Source: Paraspadella gotoi
Lineage: Eukaryota > Chaetognatha
Assembly: GCA_051294375.1 (NCBI GenBank)
Contig: CM119263.1
Location: 21,622,494 to 21,686,493, forward strand
Reading direction: 5' to 3'
Length of the DNA: 64,000 bases
Shown piece after piece: positions 1 to 12,360 of this stretch; within the stretch, counting starts at the first letter, position 1, and each line of letters starts with the position of its first letter. A program made the translations under genes and the position numbers. Below the pieces are notes generated by a model, which was not told where the DNA came from, ran no database searches, and saw only the letters and a list, made by a program, of their open reading frames with translations.

Positions 1-161
1 GGCGTTCTCGCAAGTATCGTCAATTTAAGTAGCATTGTGTGCCGCAATATTACCTAATATCGCGAAAGAGTTTAAATTAATTGCTTTCGGAGATTGAATC
101 TGTATTTATATACTTTTGTAAATTATTCGAGGGAGAAAACTTAATAATTATTTTTACTTAC

Positions 162-356
162 CGGCGACAGGCGGCCCCACCAGCGCCCCCACCGACCGCG
201 CCGTCAGCGTCCACGCCTGGGCGAAGACGCGGTCCCGCGGTGCGACGACGTCGCAAGTGACGCCGTCGGCGGTGGCGGCGACGCCGGCGAAGCAGACGCC
301 GAAACAAAAGGCGAAGGCGACGAGCGCCGTGTAGGCGGAGGCGAGCGGGTGAAGCT
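162..356 (-). CDS. SLC16-like gene, exon 8 (TM10-TM11)
   Basis: A 195-bp exon, phase 1 in and phase 1 out, with acceptor CCTTTTCACTTCAG and donor GTAAGTAAA. It encodes ELHPLASAYTALVAFAFCFG (TM10), a loop with VVAPRDRVFAQAWTL, and GALVGPPVAG of TM11. The GPP-x-AG tripeptide core, preceded by a helix with an Ala-rich face, is the family hallmark near TM11. The coding strand is strongly GC-rich. The next exon (TM12 and C-tail) is outside the window. Confidence 0.9.
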
Positions 357-1260
357 CTGAAGTGAAAAGGAGGAGACGAGGGGTCAGACCTGGAAGAGAA
401 GAGAGAACGGGGGTGAGGGGGGTAGAAGGGAGAGTGGGTTGGGGGTTGGAAGAGGGTTTGGAGGGGGAGAGGTGGTCGGAAAGGGGGCCGGGAGAGGGAG
501 ATAGAAGGGGTTTTTTTTTCGTTTTTATCTCCGCCCACCTTATATGTTGTTTCTTTAGTTTTTCTGTTACTATTTTGTTTATTGATTTATTTATTTTTAA
601 ATTTGTGTTCAAAAATTTAGGGACGGATGGTGACTGAGTGGGCTTTCTTGTGAGGGGAGAAGCTTGAGTGGTGGAGGAGTAAAAGATCGGCACTATTTTC
701 CGAAAGCAACCAAATTTTGTTCCTTAATTCTTTAACTAAATCTTATTCTACAACCTAACTGATATATTTAACCCCAACCCTAGTCGCTAAGCCTAATCAC
801 TAACCCTAATCACTAACCTTATCTCTAACCCTTACCTTTAACCTAATCTTTTAACTTTAATCTTTCACCTTATTTCGAATTTAATATGACAATATAAAAT
901 TTGTGAATTTGGGAAAATATTGCCAAATAGTCCTGGGGGTGGAAGGAGAGGGGAAGCAGAGGGTGAATTGGGGGTGGCGCTGTGTGAAAGAATTCCCTGA
1001 AGAATAATATGTTGCGTGAAAATGATAAATTTCCATCATAAAGATAAAGAAAGAGGAGAGAAAAAAATGCTCCCTCCTTTTTGGCTGTAGTGAATGATGA
1101 ATATATTAATATTTTATTGAATATTAAAAAAAAATTATTTTAAGGCTTAAGTAGCCCTCGACGGCGACCATGGACGCGAAACCAGAGATTTATTTTCGTA
1201 ACCGTCGCCGACTAGCAGAGCGCGTCGCGGGAAGATATTAATAAAGGTTTATGATATGAT

Positions 1261-1320
<60 letters not shown>

Positions 1321-2483
1321 AAGCCGCGTATCACCTCTGCTTCTGTCAGATCTAACGAGAGTCTCTGGCGGTAAATAGTTCAATAAAAACCCATTTTACA
1401 TGTACGTCTAAATTAAAAAAATCTATTCATGTTCGCTACAGTAACATGCACATGTTTCGCGTCCAATTTCGCTCGGGCCAACGTTATAAATTTTTTTTAA
1501 TAGTGACGGCTAAGATAAGCTACATCCGTGTGTATTCCATGCTGTGATATGCCTAAGATCGGGAGGAGGGAGATGTGCCATTGTGTTCGGAGTCTCTAGC
1601 ATCTGTCGACCTTGAGCGTATTTGTCAGTTCAACTTAACTCCGTTACATTGTATGCTTCGAGTTGTCATTGTTAAATTTTTTTTAGATTACAAAATTCAA
1701 CTATAAGAAGCTTAGTTGCGTTCAACTAACAATCGCTTCAGCCGATTTGTAAAGAAATGATTGGAAGACGACCTTCCCCAATAGTTCGCTTTTTAATGTG
1801 AATTAAAAGAATAATTGTGATGGTATTTTTTTGATAAGGAAGTTGCACTTAATCTATCATTTAAAATTTATTTACTCCTCGACTCTTATATAGCAGCGGA
1901 TCAAATAAAATTCGTATTTATAAAATACAATCGAGTGTTGAATAAAATTTAGAAAAATAGTGATGTGATATAACGTGTATGAATCGTTTAAAATCCCTAC
2001 CTCCTATTTTTTTTCGTCGTGCGTGGGGCTTCTGAGCTCAGAATTTGAGTCAAAAGCGACGGAAAATAGCGAAGGGGGACAAGAGATGACTTCAATCTTT
2101 ATCCAGATCTCTATTATTCCATACGAATTCGTAAAAATACGACGACTATGATGACGATGACGACGACAGAGACAAAATGACAACGACGATGCGTAAGAGA
2201 AAATATAATACGAAATAATGATGGAAGTAAGCGCGACACGCAACGCGGAAGTGAAAACTGAATTAAAAAGCACAAACAAGAATAGATATAACCTAAACAA
2301 AGACGACAATCAGCGCCGCGCTCGGGTTTGACAACAACCAAAAAAAGGAAAAGGAAAACAAAAGACTAACGAAATTACGTCTAACTATATTTAGCGAGAG
2401 ACACAAGCGCCGACGCTCGGAGACAAAAACACACAGAGACACACACAAAAAAGAACACAAGATAAAAGAAAGACACCTCGCAC
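357..2483 (-). other. SLC16-like intron 7
   Basis: 2.1 kb of intron. It contains a CTAACC-rich degenerate tract at about 745-860, a (GA)n array at 1267-1318, and a purine- and CpG-rich stretch at 2100-2470. No further coding signal seen. Confidence 0.7.
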
Positions 2484-2657
2484 CTGTCACGAGGACGGAG
2501 AGCAACAAGGCGTGTTGTAGCAGGTGCACGTTGCGCACGCGGTAGTGACGGTGCACCAGATGCCACACCACGTGCCCGATGAGTGCGCCCACTCCGGCGA
2601 AGGTGCAGAGGAGCGAGCGCTCGATCGGAGTAAGGCGGTGAAGAACATCACGCGAGC
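2484..2657 (-). CDS. SLC16-like gene, exon 7 (TM8-TM9)
   Basis: A 174-bp segment between acceptor CTCACCCACCCAG and donor GTGCGAGG, phase 1 out. The frame fixed by exon 8 and by hydrophobicity reads RDVLHRLTPIERSLLCTFAG, then VGALIGHVVWHLVHRHYR and LLQHALLLSVLVT. This frame needs one base from the preceding exon, but exon 6 ends in phase 0. A very short exon between 2658 and 3676, a different acceptor, or a one-base assembly error is therefore needed. In classical MCTs TM8 carries an Asp and an Arg that couple proton and substrate. The aligned residues here look like Ala and His. The acceptor abuts a (GA)n array. Confidence 0.75.
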
Positions 2658-2663
2658 CTGGGT

Positions 2664-2759
<96 letters not shown>

Positions 2760-3152
2760 AAAGGGGACGAGAGAAAAAATTTAGGGGAAAAAAATTAAAT
2801 ATAAGGGAGAGAGTAGGTGAAGGCAGAGTCGGGAGGATTAACTGGGATTAACTGGGATTAATGGAAAAATAAAGAGCGAGGGAGAGAGAAATGGAATTAA
2901 GAGGGGAAAGCAAAAAAGGCGGAGGAAAGTTAGAGGGGCGGGCGAAAGGAGCGAGCGAGCGGGGGATGTGGAAGGGAAAGAAAAAGACAGACGGGGTCTG
3001 GAGTGAGAGGCGTTGAAGGAAAAAAATGCGACGATGTAATTACGAGGAAAATTATGTAGTTAAAATCCGAAATGAAGCCAATGAAGTCAATGAAGCTCGA
3101 GATTTTTTTGAAATAGGACTGACTTTGATTACAAATTCGACGAAGCTAGGAT

Positions 3153-3227
<75 letters not shown>

Positions 3228-3400
3228 CGACGACGACGACGAGTGACGACGACAATGTTAATGATGAAAACGAAGACAATGGCCATATTGGGGATGATAG
3301 TGATAATGACGATGTTTATGATGATAATTGATGACGACAATGTTAATAATGATGATGGATAAATGATGAAGATTATGATGATGATGATGATCGATGATGA

Positions 3401-3445
<45 letters not shown>

Positions 3446-3676
3446 ATGATGATGATTATGATAATGATCATTATTTATTATTATTATTATTTTTGATTAT
3501 TATTATTATTATTATTATCATTATTATTATTTATCATCAATCGAATTTCAACCGAATTTCTTAAATTTATTCAATACCAAATAATTAACGTTAAAGCGGA
3601 AAAATATTGCTAATAATCGATAAGATTCAAAATTTTTGCTGTGTCAATCAATTTTAGTCCCAACTTAGGGTCTTAC
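2658..3676 (-). other. SLC16-like intron 6
   Basis: 1.0 kb. Holds a long (GA)n array (2668-2757), an (ATG)n array (about 3155-3225) passing into (ACG)n (3226-3241), more (ATG)n to about 3470 and (ATT)n to 3530. If a micro-exon exists between exons 6 and 7, it must lie here. I could not place it. Confidence 0.65.
2668..2757. repeat. (GA)n microsatellite abutting exon 7 acceptor
   Basis: Begins about 10 bases beyond the acceptor of SLC16-like exon 7. On the transcript it is a long CU tract directly upstream of the 3' splice site, so its length could affect splicing. Confidence 0.95.
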
Positions 3677-3830
3677 CATGAAAATGATGGGAATGTAAAT
3701 GCCGAGCGAAAAGAGCGCCACGACGGACAACCACATCAAAAACAGTTTGTCTTTCAACAAATGAACATCGCAGAAATCTTTGAAACGATGCTTAATTTCT
3801 TCGACGTAAGCGCGACGCTCCGCAAGGAAT
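3677..3830 (-). CDS. SLC16-like gene, exon 6 (central loop, TM7)
   Basis: A 154-bp exon, phase 2 in and phase 0 out, with acceptor CTACGTTTCAG and donor GTAAGACC. It encodes the end of the central loop (FLAERRAYVEEIKHRFKDFC), then DVHLLKDKLFLMWLSVV and TM7 ending IYIPIIFM. The family counterpart is the L-L-[KR]-[DN]-x-x-F-L-L...G-x-Y-[IV]-P-x-x-[FY] stretch that opens the second six-helix half, so the match is strong. Confidence 0.9.
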
Positions 3831-3869
3831 CTGAAACGTAGAGAGGGTGGGGAAGGGAGGGTATTTGAG

Positions 3870-3938
<69 letters not shown>

Positions 3939-4366
3939 TGAGAGAGGTGAAAACAAACAGATATGTAGAATTAGAATTGTAGAGGAAAAAAATGAAAGGA
4001 GAAAAAGGGATCAAAAAAGGTAGAGGAAAAATCAGTGCGACGACGAGTCGAGCACGTTTTGGTGTTCTTCTCATCCAAGTAGCTTCATAGAGAGAGGAAA
4101 TCACTTGAAAAGCGACTTCAAGTGGATACTATTATAGGTCACGTTTTGTGACTGACAAAAACTCATCACTACTTGTCTTTCTTTTACGCCACAACCAAAA
4201 CACTAATTTTTGTATCGTGTATTATTCGCAAATTAACGTAAATAATTTTGTTTAGTCTGTTATTTATTTATTTTATATTTATAATCTACTTTTAAATTGA
4301 ACGCATTGAATTTTTTTCTTTTCCGGAGAATCCGTAATCTGCAATCTGTAATTCGAGATAATCTGA

Positions 4367-4534
4367 AATAGCGGCGTCGGTGGCTGCAACATCAACTCGG
4401 TCTTCAAGAGTCTCAGGATGCTCGACATCTTTGTGACGACCGTAAACGGAGACAGCAAAATTTCAATGGCGAACGATTACGGTGCCAAAGAATTGGTGAT
4501 ACTGGAAAAAGGTTTCATGGAATTAAAAAAATAA
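4367..4534 (+). other. Unassigned coding-like ORF segment
   Basis: An open stretch between stops, 55 codons, with mixed non-repetitive composition unlike its AT-rich surroundings. It begins SGVGGCNINSVFKSLRMLDI and continues with FVTTVNGDSKISMANDYGAK before a stop in the AT-rich block. There is no early ATG. It could be an exon of a nested gene or a decayed retrocopy inside intron 5 of the carrier. I do not recognise the family. Confidence 0.3.
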
Positions 4535-4612
4535 TTATTTATTATTAATTAATTAATTAATTAATTAATTTATTAATTAATTAATTATTTAATTAAAAAT
4601 AATAAATAAATA

Positions 4613-4699
<87 letters not shown>

Positions 4700-4764
4700 A
4701 TATTGGAAATATTGATTGACTGAATGACTATTTAAGTAAATGACTGAATAACTGCTTGATTTTA

Positions 4765-5004
4765 TCATTTGATTTCATTCAATGGATCTATACGTACGAG
4801 CTCCAGGAAGACCCATCGCCATACGAAAAAAAGTCCCACGGCGCCGGTGAGAATTCCGACGCCGACCAAAAAGTCCAGCGCCTCTAGACTCCGCGAGGAG
4901 GCGCCGTTGTTCGTCGCCGCGACGCCGACGTGGCCGAGGACGACGAGAGCGACGACGCAGAGGACGACGACGACGACGACGAAAGCCGTCGATCGCGATT
5001 TCAT
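4765..5004 (-). CDS. Small two-helix membrane ORF, unrecognised
   Basis: A 79-codon ORF with ATG at 5004, inside intron 5 of the carrier and on the same strand. It predicts a signal-anchor-like helix (residues about 7-25, Val/Leu-rich) and a second hydrophobic stretch (VGVGILTGAVGLFFVWRWVF, residues about 48-67). The sequence is GC-rich against an AT-rich background, as the real exons are. A GTACGT donor-like site lies just after the second helix, so it may be a first exon rather than a full gene. The opposite strand is also open, so coding status is doubtful. The carrier does not need it for phase. Confidence 0.3.
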   Translation of the reverse strand: MKSRSTAFVVVVVVLCVVALVVLGHVGVAATNNGASSRSLEALDFLVGVGILTGAVGLFFVWRWVFLELVRIDPLNEIK

Positions 5005-5299
5005 TGACGAAAAAAATATTGCAAATTTAGAGAAATAAATTAGATGAAGAAGAAAGTTGTCTTTTTGACGGTAATCATCGTTTTTTCGAGGATTGCCGAG
5101 CTGGCAGTACGGATTAGATTCGACTTTATTAACAGGCGATTAAGAAACATATATTTAGGTTTTATCTATGTTTTTTGTATCTATATCAATTGTGAGATCT
5201 CAATTTTCAACAGTATCAAGCATTCGGTTCCAAATATGACTCAGGAGACAGTTGCAGCCAAAATTCCAGCAAACCCTATGGATCTAGTCTAGTATTCGT

Positions 5300-5420
5300 A
5301 GTTCCATTCCCTCACAAGCAATAGTGATCGATCCGGTACCTATTGGTCATGAGCGGATGAATTCAGCCGCCGGGTTACAACTGAAGATTGGGTGAACTTG
5401 TCGCAATGCCCGACTTAAAC
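5300..5420 (-). repeat. SINE fragment (same family as 13.6-13.9 kb)
   Basis: Shares with the 13.8-kb SINE the block containing AATGCCCGACT, a GTGAAC box, and ACAACTGAA followed by GGTCATGAGC, in the same order and orientation but diverged. The tRNA-like B-box half is not preserved. Confidence 0.5.
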
Positions 5421-6183
5421 CTAAAACTGATCCTTAAAATCTCCCGATGAATGAAGAACTAATCCTTTTCGTGCCACGTGTACTTCAGTGTTGGCCTCTC
5501 GGACGCGATTCTTCCCGCTCAGCGACGACGTAGATGGCAGATTTCCATGGCAACGATTTATTTTCATTTAGACGCGTTTTTATCGCCAAGTGCTCGTCAT
5601 TTTTTTTTTTTTTTAGCTTCATCGTTATTTATATTTTTTTTGCCAACCCCTTACTCGTTCGATTGCCTGCCAAGAAAAGCAAAAGGTGAAAACTATTTAT
5701 TTATTTTCTTTTTTAAGGGAATTAGCGCCAACTGGATTATTAAATTTATTGCCTCATGTCGACGACGCGATGTTGAAAATGCAAAAAAAGTTAATGGAAT
5801 TAAATTTTATATTTTATTTTATTTTTTATTAAATTTCAAACACGGCTAATTGAATAATTAAGAAAGTTAAATAAATTCGGATACGGATGTAATGAATGAA
5901 ATTTTCTTAGATAATTAAGTAAACAAAAATTTATGAAAAATCCGTTTCGTGACATTATTAATATCTATATCAATAAATATGCATACTTGGTTTTTTTTAA
6001 AAATATAACGTGAGGGAACAGTTTTATTACAATTAAGTTAATTCCATTTTGCTTCAGAGCAAAAAGGCGTATTTATCTTTGAATGACTCATAAATATCGT
6101 GTTCCTTTTCGTTGCAATGAGAGATATTCCAGAGATATATGCATCTATTATACAAATCCGAAATGGATTATTAAGATGAGGAA

Positions 6184-6185
<2 letters not shown>

Positions 6186-6276
<91 letters not shown>
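6186..6276. repeat. (GA)n microsatellite
   Basis: About 45 uninterrupted GA units, one of the longest perfect arrays in the window. Confidence 0.97.
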
Positions 6277-6277
<1 letters not shown>

Positions 6278-6704
6278 AGTGAGAACTTCCAGTTGAATTC
6301 GTTATCGGAAAACGACGACTCTGTCAGCACAAAGAATAAGAAGATCGTCAATCGAAGAGGCATTTGTGAAAAAACCGTGAAGTGAACTCTCTCTCATGCA
6401 AAGACTCAATCGTCATTTCCTAATCACTAAAGTCACATTGGGTCGGCGTCCTCAGATGCAAGCTGTCTAGAGTTTCCCGGATGGAAGTGCAACGAAGGCG
6501 CTCGAGTATGATTGATGACTCGACAATCGAGAATCCGTTGGGTGATGGAATTCTGACGTTGGCTGAATGTGGAATCGGGGAAAAGGATTCGTTGATGAAA
6601 AAATCCGCGCGGAATAATTTTCGAAATCCTAAGGTTTCCGGGGAATAAATCGAAGTCGATCGGAAAAAACGAGTCGAAAGCAATTTTCACCCCGATATCA
6701 GTTG

Positions 6705-6746
<42 letters not shown>

Positions 6747-7526
6747 TTGATAAGGACGTTTGCCAAGTTTGACGTCTGCCACATTTGCCATAGGAATCTT
6801 GAAGGACGACGTCTCTCTTTGTCAGACTCGCGTAAGAGAGTCAGAAATGTAAAGGTCATGTCTCATGTGTTTTCACCGAAAGCTTTGTAAAAATTTCACA
6901 AAAGTCTATCAAAATAATGTTGAAAAATAGTTAATTCGGCGACTTCAGTCATGTTTATTTGTACGTATTTATTTTTTCTTTTTGAAAGAGAATCATGTCA
7001 AAGGAAAGTCAATTCAGCTTCATTTATTATTATTGCTCATTATTTATAGTAATCTGTTCAGTTTTTACCTTTGATTATTTGAAATCTTTTTCCATTTCTC
7101 TCTCTTCCTTCCTCGCCTTTCTTCCCCGAATTTTCGTTCCCCGATGTTGGGGCGACGATGTTTTCACACGGCGTCCTTAATAGCGTGTTTCCCCCGCCGA
7201 CCATTAGGTGGCTCCCTCCGCTTCTCACTCATGGGAACCTATCGGTTTTTTTGGAAGGAAAGACCGAGAAACAGAAGAACAGCTGTAAGGAAAACAGCGG
7301 AAAAAGAAAAGTGAAGGAGCTTAGAGAAAGAGAGAGAAAGAGAGAGAGAGAGAGAGAAGAACGAGAAGAAGAGAGGGGAAGGGAGAGAGAGTGACTCTGA
7401 CTCCAACTTTCCCTCCTTCTTGATTGAATCAAGGATCGACCGGGAAATTTCCCCCGGCGGTCGTTCGATCTCCTTTCTTCATTCAAGGTCGCGAACGCGG
7501 AGAGAGAAATTCACGTTCCGGGGAGA

Positions 7527-7562
<36 letters not shown>

Positions 7563-7570
7563 GAAGAGAG

Positions 7571-7604
<34 letters not shown>

Positions 7605-8145
7605 TCGCATACCATATTCCCCTCGTATGACCCTCGAATTGCTGCGCGTGCGCGAGAAGCTTGTCGTCGACGCCAGAGCCGCGGATTCGGACCTTTGGCC
7701 GCGCGGCGCGTGTCTGCGCGGGGCGGCGCCGAGTGGAATCGCCGAATATATCCTCAGACGTGACATATCCAGCAGCTGCTCCCTGCCGCTCCTCCAGCGC
7801 CTGTCGAACTCTCGCGCTTCACGCTGCCACGCCCCCTTTTTCTTTTTTTTTGTTGCGCCATTTCTCGTTTAAGCGTAGAAAATGTTCCGGTTTGCGCGAC
7901 TTCTGTCAGAGGCCTGTCAGCCATTTTATTTTTATCCAAATGTTGAAATTCGACTCGCACTTTTAGCTTCAAAATCTAACCAAACTTTTTACCTCTTCCC
8001 CCGAACCCCGTTTCTTGCACCATCTAAGCCACCTCAACCACCGTTTTCGCTCCAATCGAGTCTCTGCTCCATAGAAGTTGACCCACTTACAGTTCGCTAC
8101 TTCCTTTTAACGATCGCCGGGAAATTCGTCGCGGTTTGGAGGACA

Positions 8146-8182
<37 letters not shown>

Positions 8183-8550
8183 TTTTATTGTCGGATTCAT
8201 CGTTTTCCCTTCGTCGTCGTCTTTGACGTTGTTCCTGTCGTCGTTTTCGTCATCGTCTTAGTTGTCGTTACATCCAAAGTCATTTTCTTTAAGGTCGCCC
8301 TTTACAATGAGTTCTTACGGTCACCTTCGTCCTGGTTTTCGTCGTCGTCGTCATCGTCGTCGTCATCCTTATTTTGTTTTTCAACAGAAATTGAGCATGT
8401 CTCTTGCATACAAGTAAGCAAGTAAATAAACTATTGTTAAGTAAACGAAAAAACTACAAACAAATTAAATAAATTTAGATTTTAAATAAGCTTCACCACA
8501 CTAAAAAAACATACAAGCATTTAGTATTCTCTGCCCATCCACCAGCTCAC

Positions 8551-8733
8551 CTGCGATAGGACGCGGGCTGGTAGTAGAATTGTCCCAACAGAAAGTTGAC
8601 ACCGGAGATCATGGTGGTCATCTGAAGTCCGCGGAGCCAACCGTGGTAAGTGACCGCCGTTGCCATGGAGATGGAAAAGGCGATCATCCCCAAGTAGCTT
8701 CCCGACCGGGACACGGCTAAGGCAACCTCGTAT
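8551..8733 (-). CDS. SLC16-like gene, exon 5 (TM5-TM6)
   Basis: A 183-bp exon, phase 2 in and phase 2 out, with acceptor TTTCGCCCACAG and donor GTGAGCTG. With exon 4 it completes YFQKRYEVALAVSRSG, the second SLC16 signature (YFxKR..A.a.a.SG). It is followed by TM5 (GMIAFSISMATAVTYHGWLR) and TM6, ending in YYQPASYRR, the start of the central cytosolic loop. The loop that follows is short compared with the long central loop of many SLC16 proteins. Confidence 0.9.
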
Positions 8734-9405
8734 CTGTGGGCGAAATAATCGTATATTTGACGTTTATTAGGTTTAAATGTAAATGTGTCAATATCTCTAC
8801 CATGCGCCTTTTGAAACAAACGTAAATTGTACAAAATTTCAAAGAGCACGACTCGAAAAGAGTCTTAACTTTTTTCGGTTGGTTAAGTAAACTTGATCGG
8901 ACTCATCCAGCGACTGACCTACAATTACTGGCGGATTAAGTGGAGCTAAAAGGCTTCCATTTTATGACTCAGGACCGGGACCTTCAAGCGTTCGTAAAAG
9001 CAACTCGAACGGGCGGCCCTTTGACCGTTATTAAAAAAAAGGCACCCTTACTTTTCTTACTTTCGTTCGTTCCTTCGTTTGCTCCGGAGAAACGAACGAG
9101 ATGAGAAAACAAAGTTGGGGGAACGATTAAGAGAAAAAAAAACAATCGCAAATCGCACGAGTGCTTTTCTCACAACCCCTTCCCGCCCCCCCCCATCTTC
9201 GCCTAATAGAGCGCCGAGACGTCGACGAAAATTGCCGAGAAATCGCCGGGAGATCAAAGGCTGAGGGAGAGAAAGAGGTGAGGCGTGAGTGGGTGAAGGA
9301 GATAAAGGGAGGATGTCAGAGAGGGCGCGGGGAGGTAGAAAAAAAGAAGGGAGGAAGGGATGAAAAAAGTCTTAGGGTCGTTCGCTGAATAGGCTCAATA
9401 AACAG

Positions 9406-9494
<89 letters not shown>

Positions 9495-9793
9495 AGAGGA
9501 TAGAGAGCCATTTCCCCGGATTTTCTTATCAATTATGAAGCTGACCATTTTCCCATTTGGCCGTGATCGCAGTGTTTTGGACTTTGCAGAATTCTTCTTT
9601 CCACTTCTTGAATCACGCGATCTCAGATTACGTACAAGTACCTTTTTTCGCAACACGTCCATGCCTTTTTTTTGCCCGCCCGTACGTTATTAGTTTAGTT
9701 TGTATAGTAAGTTCCCATGGTAATGCTTTGTACGGTGTCCGTACTTTTCTCTCAGCTCTCTCGCGGGAACCAAAAATGAAACCAAAATTATTC

Positions 9794-9884
<91 letters not shown>

Positions 9885-10073
9885 TTGGAGGAGAGAGTAA
9901 TATATATATATATTGAGTGATATAGTATATATATATCGAAATTTAACCATTGGATCTTAATAATTTAAAAAACGCAAGAAAAGAAGTATAATTCGAAAAG
10001 AATAAAAGCAAGTAACGCTAGAGAGAGACAGAGTGACAGATTGACGAGAAGAGTGACAGGGGCGACGGAGAAC

Positions 10074-10143
<70 letters not shown>

Positions 10144-10803
10144 AGAGAGAGCACGTAGGAGAAGAGCAAGAGAGAGAGAGAGAGAGAGAAGTAGATGACA
10201 GGGTGACTGAGGTTAGATTCAGCGCAGAGAGTGAGAGTAGAATGCGGAAGGAAAGGAAATGAGGTCGGGAGGAGCGAAGGCGGAAGGAAAAGTTGTGGCG
10301 GGAAAAAGTTGAATAAATCGGGTCGAAGGTTCTTCTCGTCTCGATCAATCGCTATTGATGGAATTAAGGGAATTGATGCGGAAAAAATGATGGTAAATGA
10401 TGGAAAAATTAAAAAAAAAAACAACTCGGAATGAATATAAAAATAAAACTACTGTAGATTTACAATAGGTTTAATTTATATCTACAGAAATGAATTTTCA
10501 TGTATCATGCCGTAAATAACTAAATATGTAATTACAAGTCGAAGCGCAAATTTCATGGTGTTAATTAATAATTATTATACAAATTATACAATTTAGCTAT
10601 TTCATCCGGTTCGTGAATTTTTGTATATTTTTACAGCAGAAAAAATAGTGCAGCTAGTATGTAGTATGTAAATGTGTTATACTTTAGTCTAGGAGTGGTA
10701 AACAAAAGAGTTTTTCGATTGTGGGAAGAGGGCACAGAGACAAACGAGGACAGATCGAGGGACAGATGGAGAAGTCGAGGTTTTCTTGCGGAAAAAAAAA
10801 AGA

Positions 10804-10907
10804 GAAAAACGAAAGAGACTTTCGTTAAAAACGAAAGAGACTTTAAAAACGAAAGAGACTTTAAAAACGAAAGAAACTTTCGTTAAAAACGAAAGAGACT
10901 TTCGTTA
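10804..10907. repeat. Minisatellite with palindromic unit
   Basis: Five copies of AAAAACGAAAGAGACTTT, three of them extended by CGTT. GAAAGAGACTTTC within each unit is an interrupted palindrome. Confidence 0.85.
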
Positions 10908-11066
10908 ATTCCTGCGTTTGGATGAAAGAAGAAAAAAAGTGTCTGACGACGAAAGAGACTGATTAAGCGGAGAAAAATATGAAGCAAAAAAAAAAAAAAA
11001 ACAAAACAAAAACAAACAGAAGCAGATGGGTAAGAATTAAGCGATAGATCTAGACAGATCTAAAAG

Positions 11067-11070
11067 AGAT

Positions 11071-11157
<87 letters not shown>

Positions 11158-11178
11158 GAGAAAGAAAGAAAGAAAGAA
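11067..11178. repeat. (GAAA)n microsatellite
   Basis: About 28 near-perfect GAAA units in intron 4 of the carrier. Confidence 0.95.
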
Positions 11179-12197
11179 AGAAAAGGAAAAAAAGAGAGAA
11201 AGAAATAGCAATCACTTTGACCGGAAACGATGATGATGATGATAAAGATGATGACGATGATGATGACGAATATAATGATGAAAAGCCGTCTGACTCCAAG
11301 AGAAGATTAAATAATCAAGTTTTCTACCGCAGACGGCAACGACGTGACAGGAGAAAACCGTCAGAGGACGATGACAAACGTCAATGGCAGAAGACGGTGG
11401 CAGTATTTGACATCAGCGGTCGTGAAAAGACGTCGGCAAGAGTGAGTGAGTTAGTTGCAACTCTGATTGACGCTATTGATAAATTTGAGAAATATTGAGA
11501 AATATATAAGTTGAAAGTCTATATATTGTGAAACGAAATATAAACGATAGAGCACCTAGAGACTCTTGATGGCAATCAAGTATTTTCGTCAAAGATTGTT
11601 GTAACTTTTTTTCCTTCATTGAATAATTATTCATCTATTTTTAAGTCGCATGGAATCCATTCTTATCATTATGAAGTTCGATTATATTTTAAAAATTTAA
11701 ACTCAAATTGCAGCTAGTTTTACGACTCATTTTTGAGCGATCGGTCTCTTTCTCTTTTAACAATTTCAGATCTGCGGTAATAAAATTATTCATTGGGTGA
11801 TTGATTAGTTGATTGAATGATTGATTGATATATTATTTTAATGATTCAATAAAAAAACTGTTAAGATTATATTAATATGATAGATTGTGTTAATAAACCA
11901 ATGACTTATCATCATCATTACCGCTAAATTATCGTAGGCCGATCTGTCATTGTTTGCTCAAACAAGTTTTTTCAAAGTGCCCTCTTTCGACGAAAAGCTT
12001 ATGAGGCTTTTTGTTCTCTTCACGTAAAGGACAAAAGGACAAGAGCCTCCAAAATTCATTAAGGAATAAGTAGTTTTTGTCTTTTTACTTTTTTAAAACT
12101 TTTTTTCGCGGATTTTTTAAAAACAATATTAATCAATGCTTGTAAACTGAGCTGTATGCGTCTAGTATCTTTTTTCTTGCTTTTCTCTGTCTGTCTG

Positions 12198-12230
<33 letters not shown>

Positions 12231-12360
12231 ACTTGCTTACTCTCTCTCTCGCTTTTCCTCTATTTCCCGCCCAAGAAAGTGACAAAAAATAGTTGAAGCC
12301 TACACCTTATGCCAAATATTTATATATATATCGCTCGAAGTTCCTTTTTCCTCTCCTTAC

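Larger units (their letters stand above)
3831..8550 (-). other. SLC16-like intron 5
   Basis: 4.7 kb. Contains (GA)n arrays at 3873-3946, 6186-6276, 7323-7356 and 7528-7604. It also has a TTAA/AATA tetranucleotide block at 4535-4700, a SINE fragment near 5300-5420, (ACG)n at 6706-6746 and 8147-8182, and a CpG-rich block at 7620-7850. Two unassigned coding-like stretches are listed separately. Confidence 0.7.
8734..12360 (-). other. SLC16-like intron 4
   Basis: 3.6 kb with (GA)n arrays at 9404-9500, 9798-9886 and 10077-10151, an AT dinucleotide patch near 9900, a palindromic minisatellite at 10804-10907 and (GAAA)n at 11067-11178. No extra coding exon is needed for phase. Confidence 0.7.

Noticed and set aside
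7620-7850. CpG-rich block in intron 5 as an alternative promoter or hidden exon
   Set aside because: No splice-compatible frame extends the carrier and no core promoter element is recognisable. Left as unassigned.
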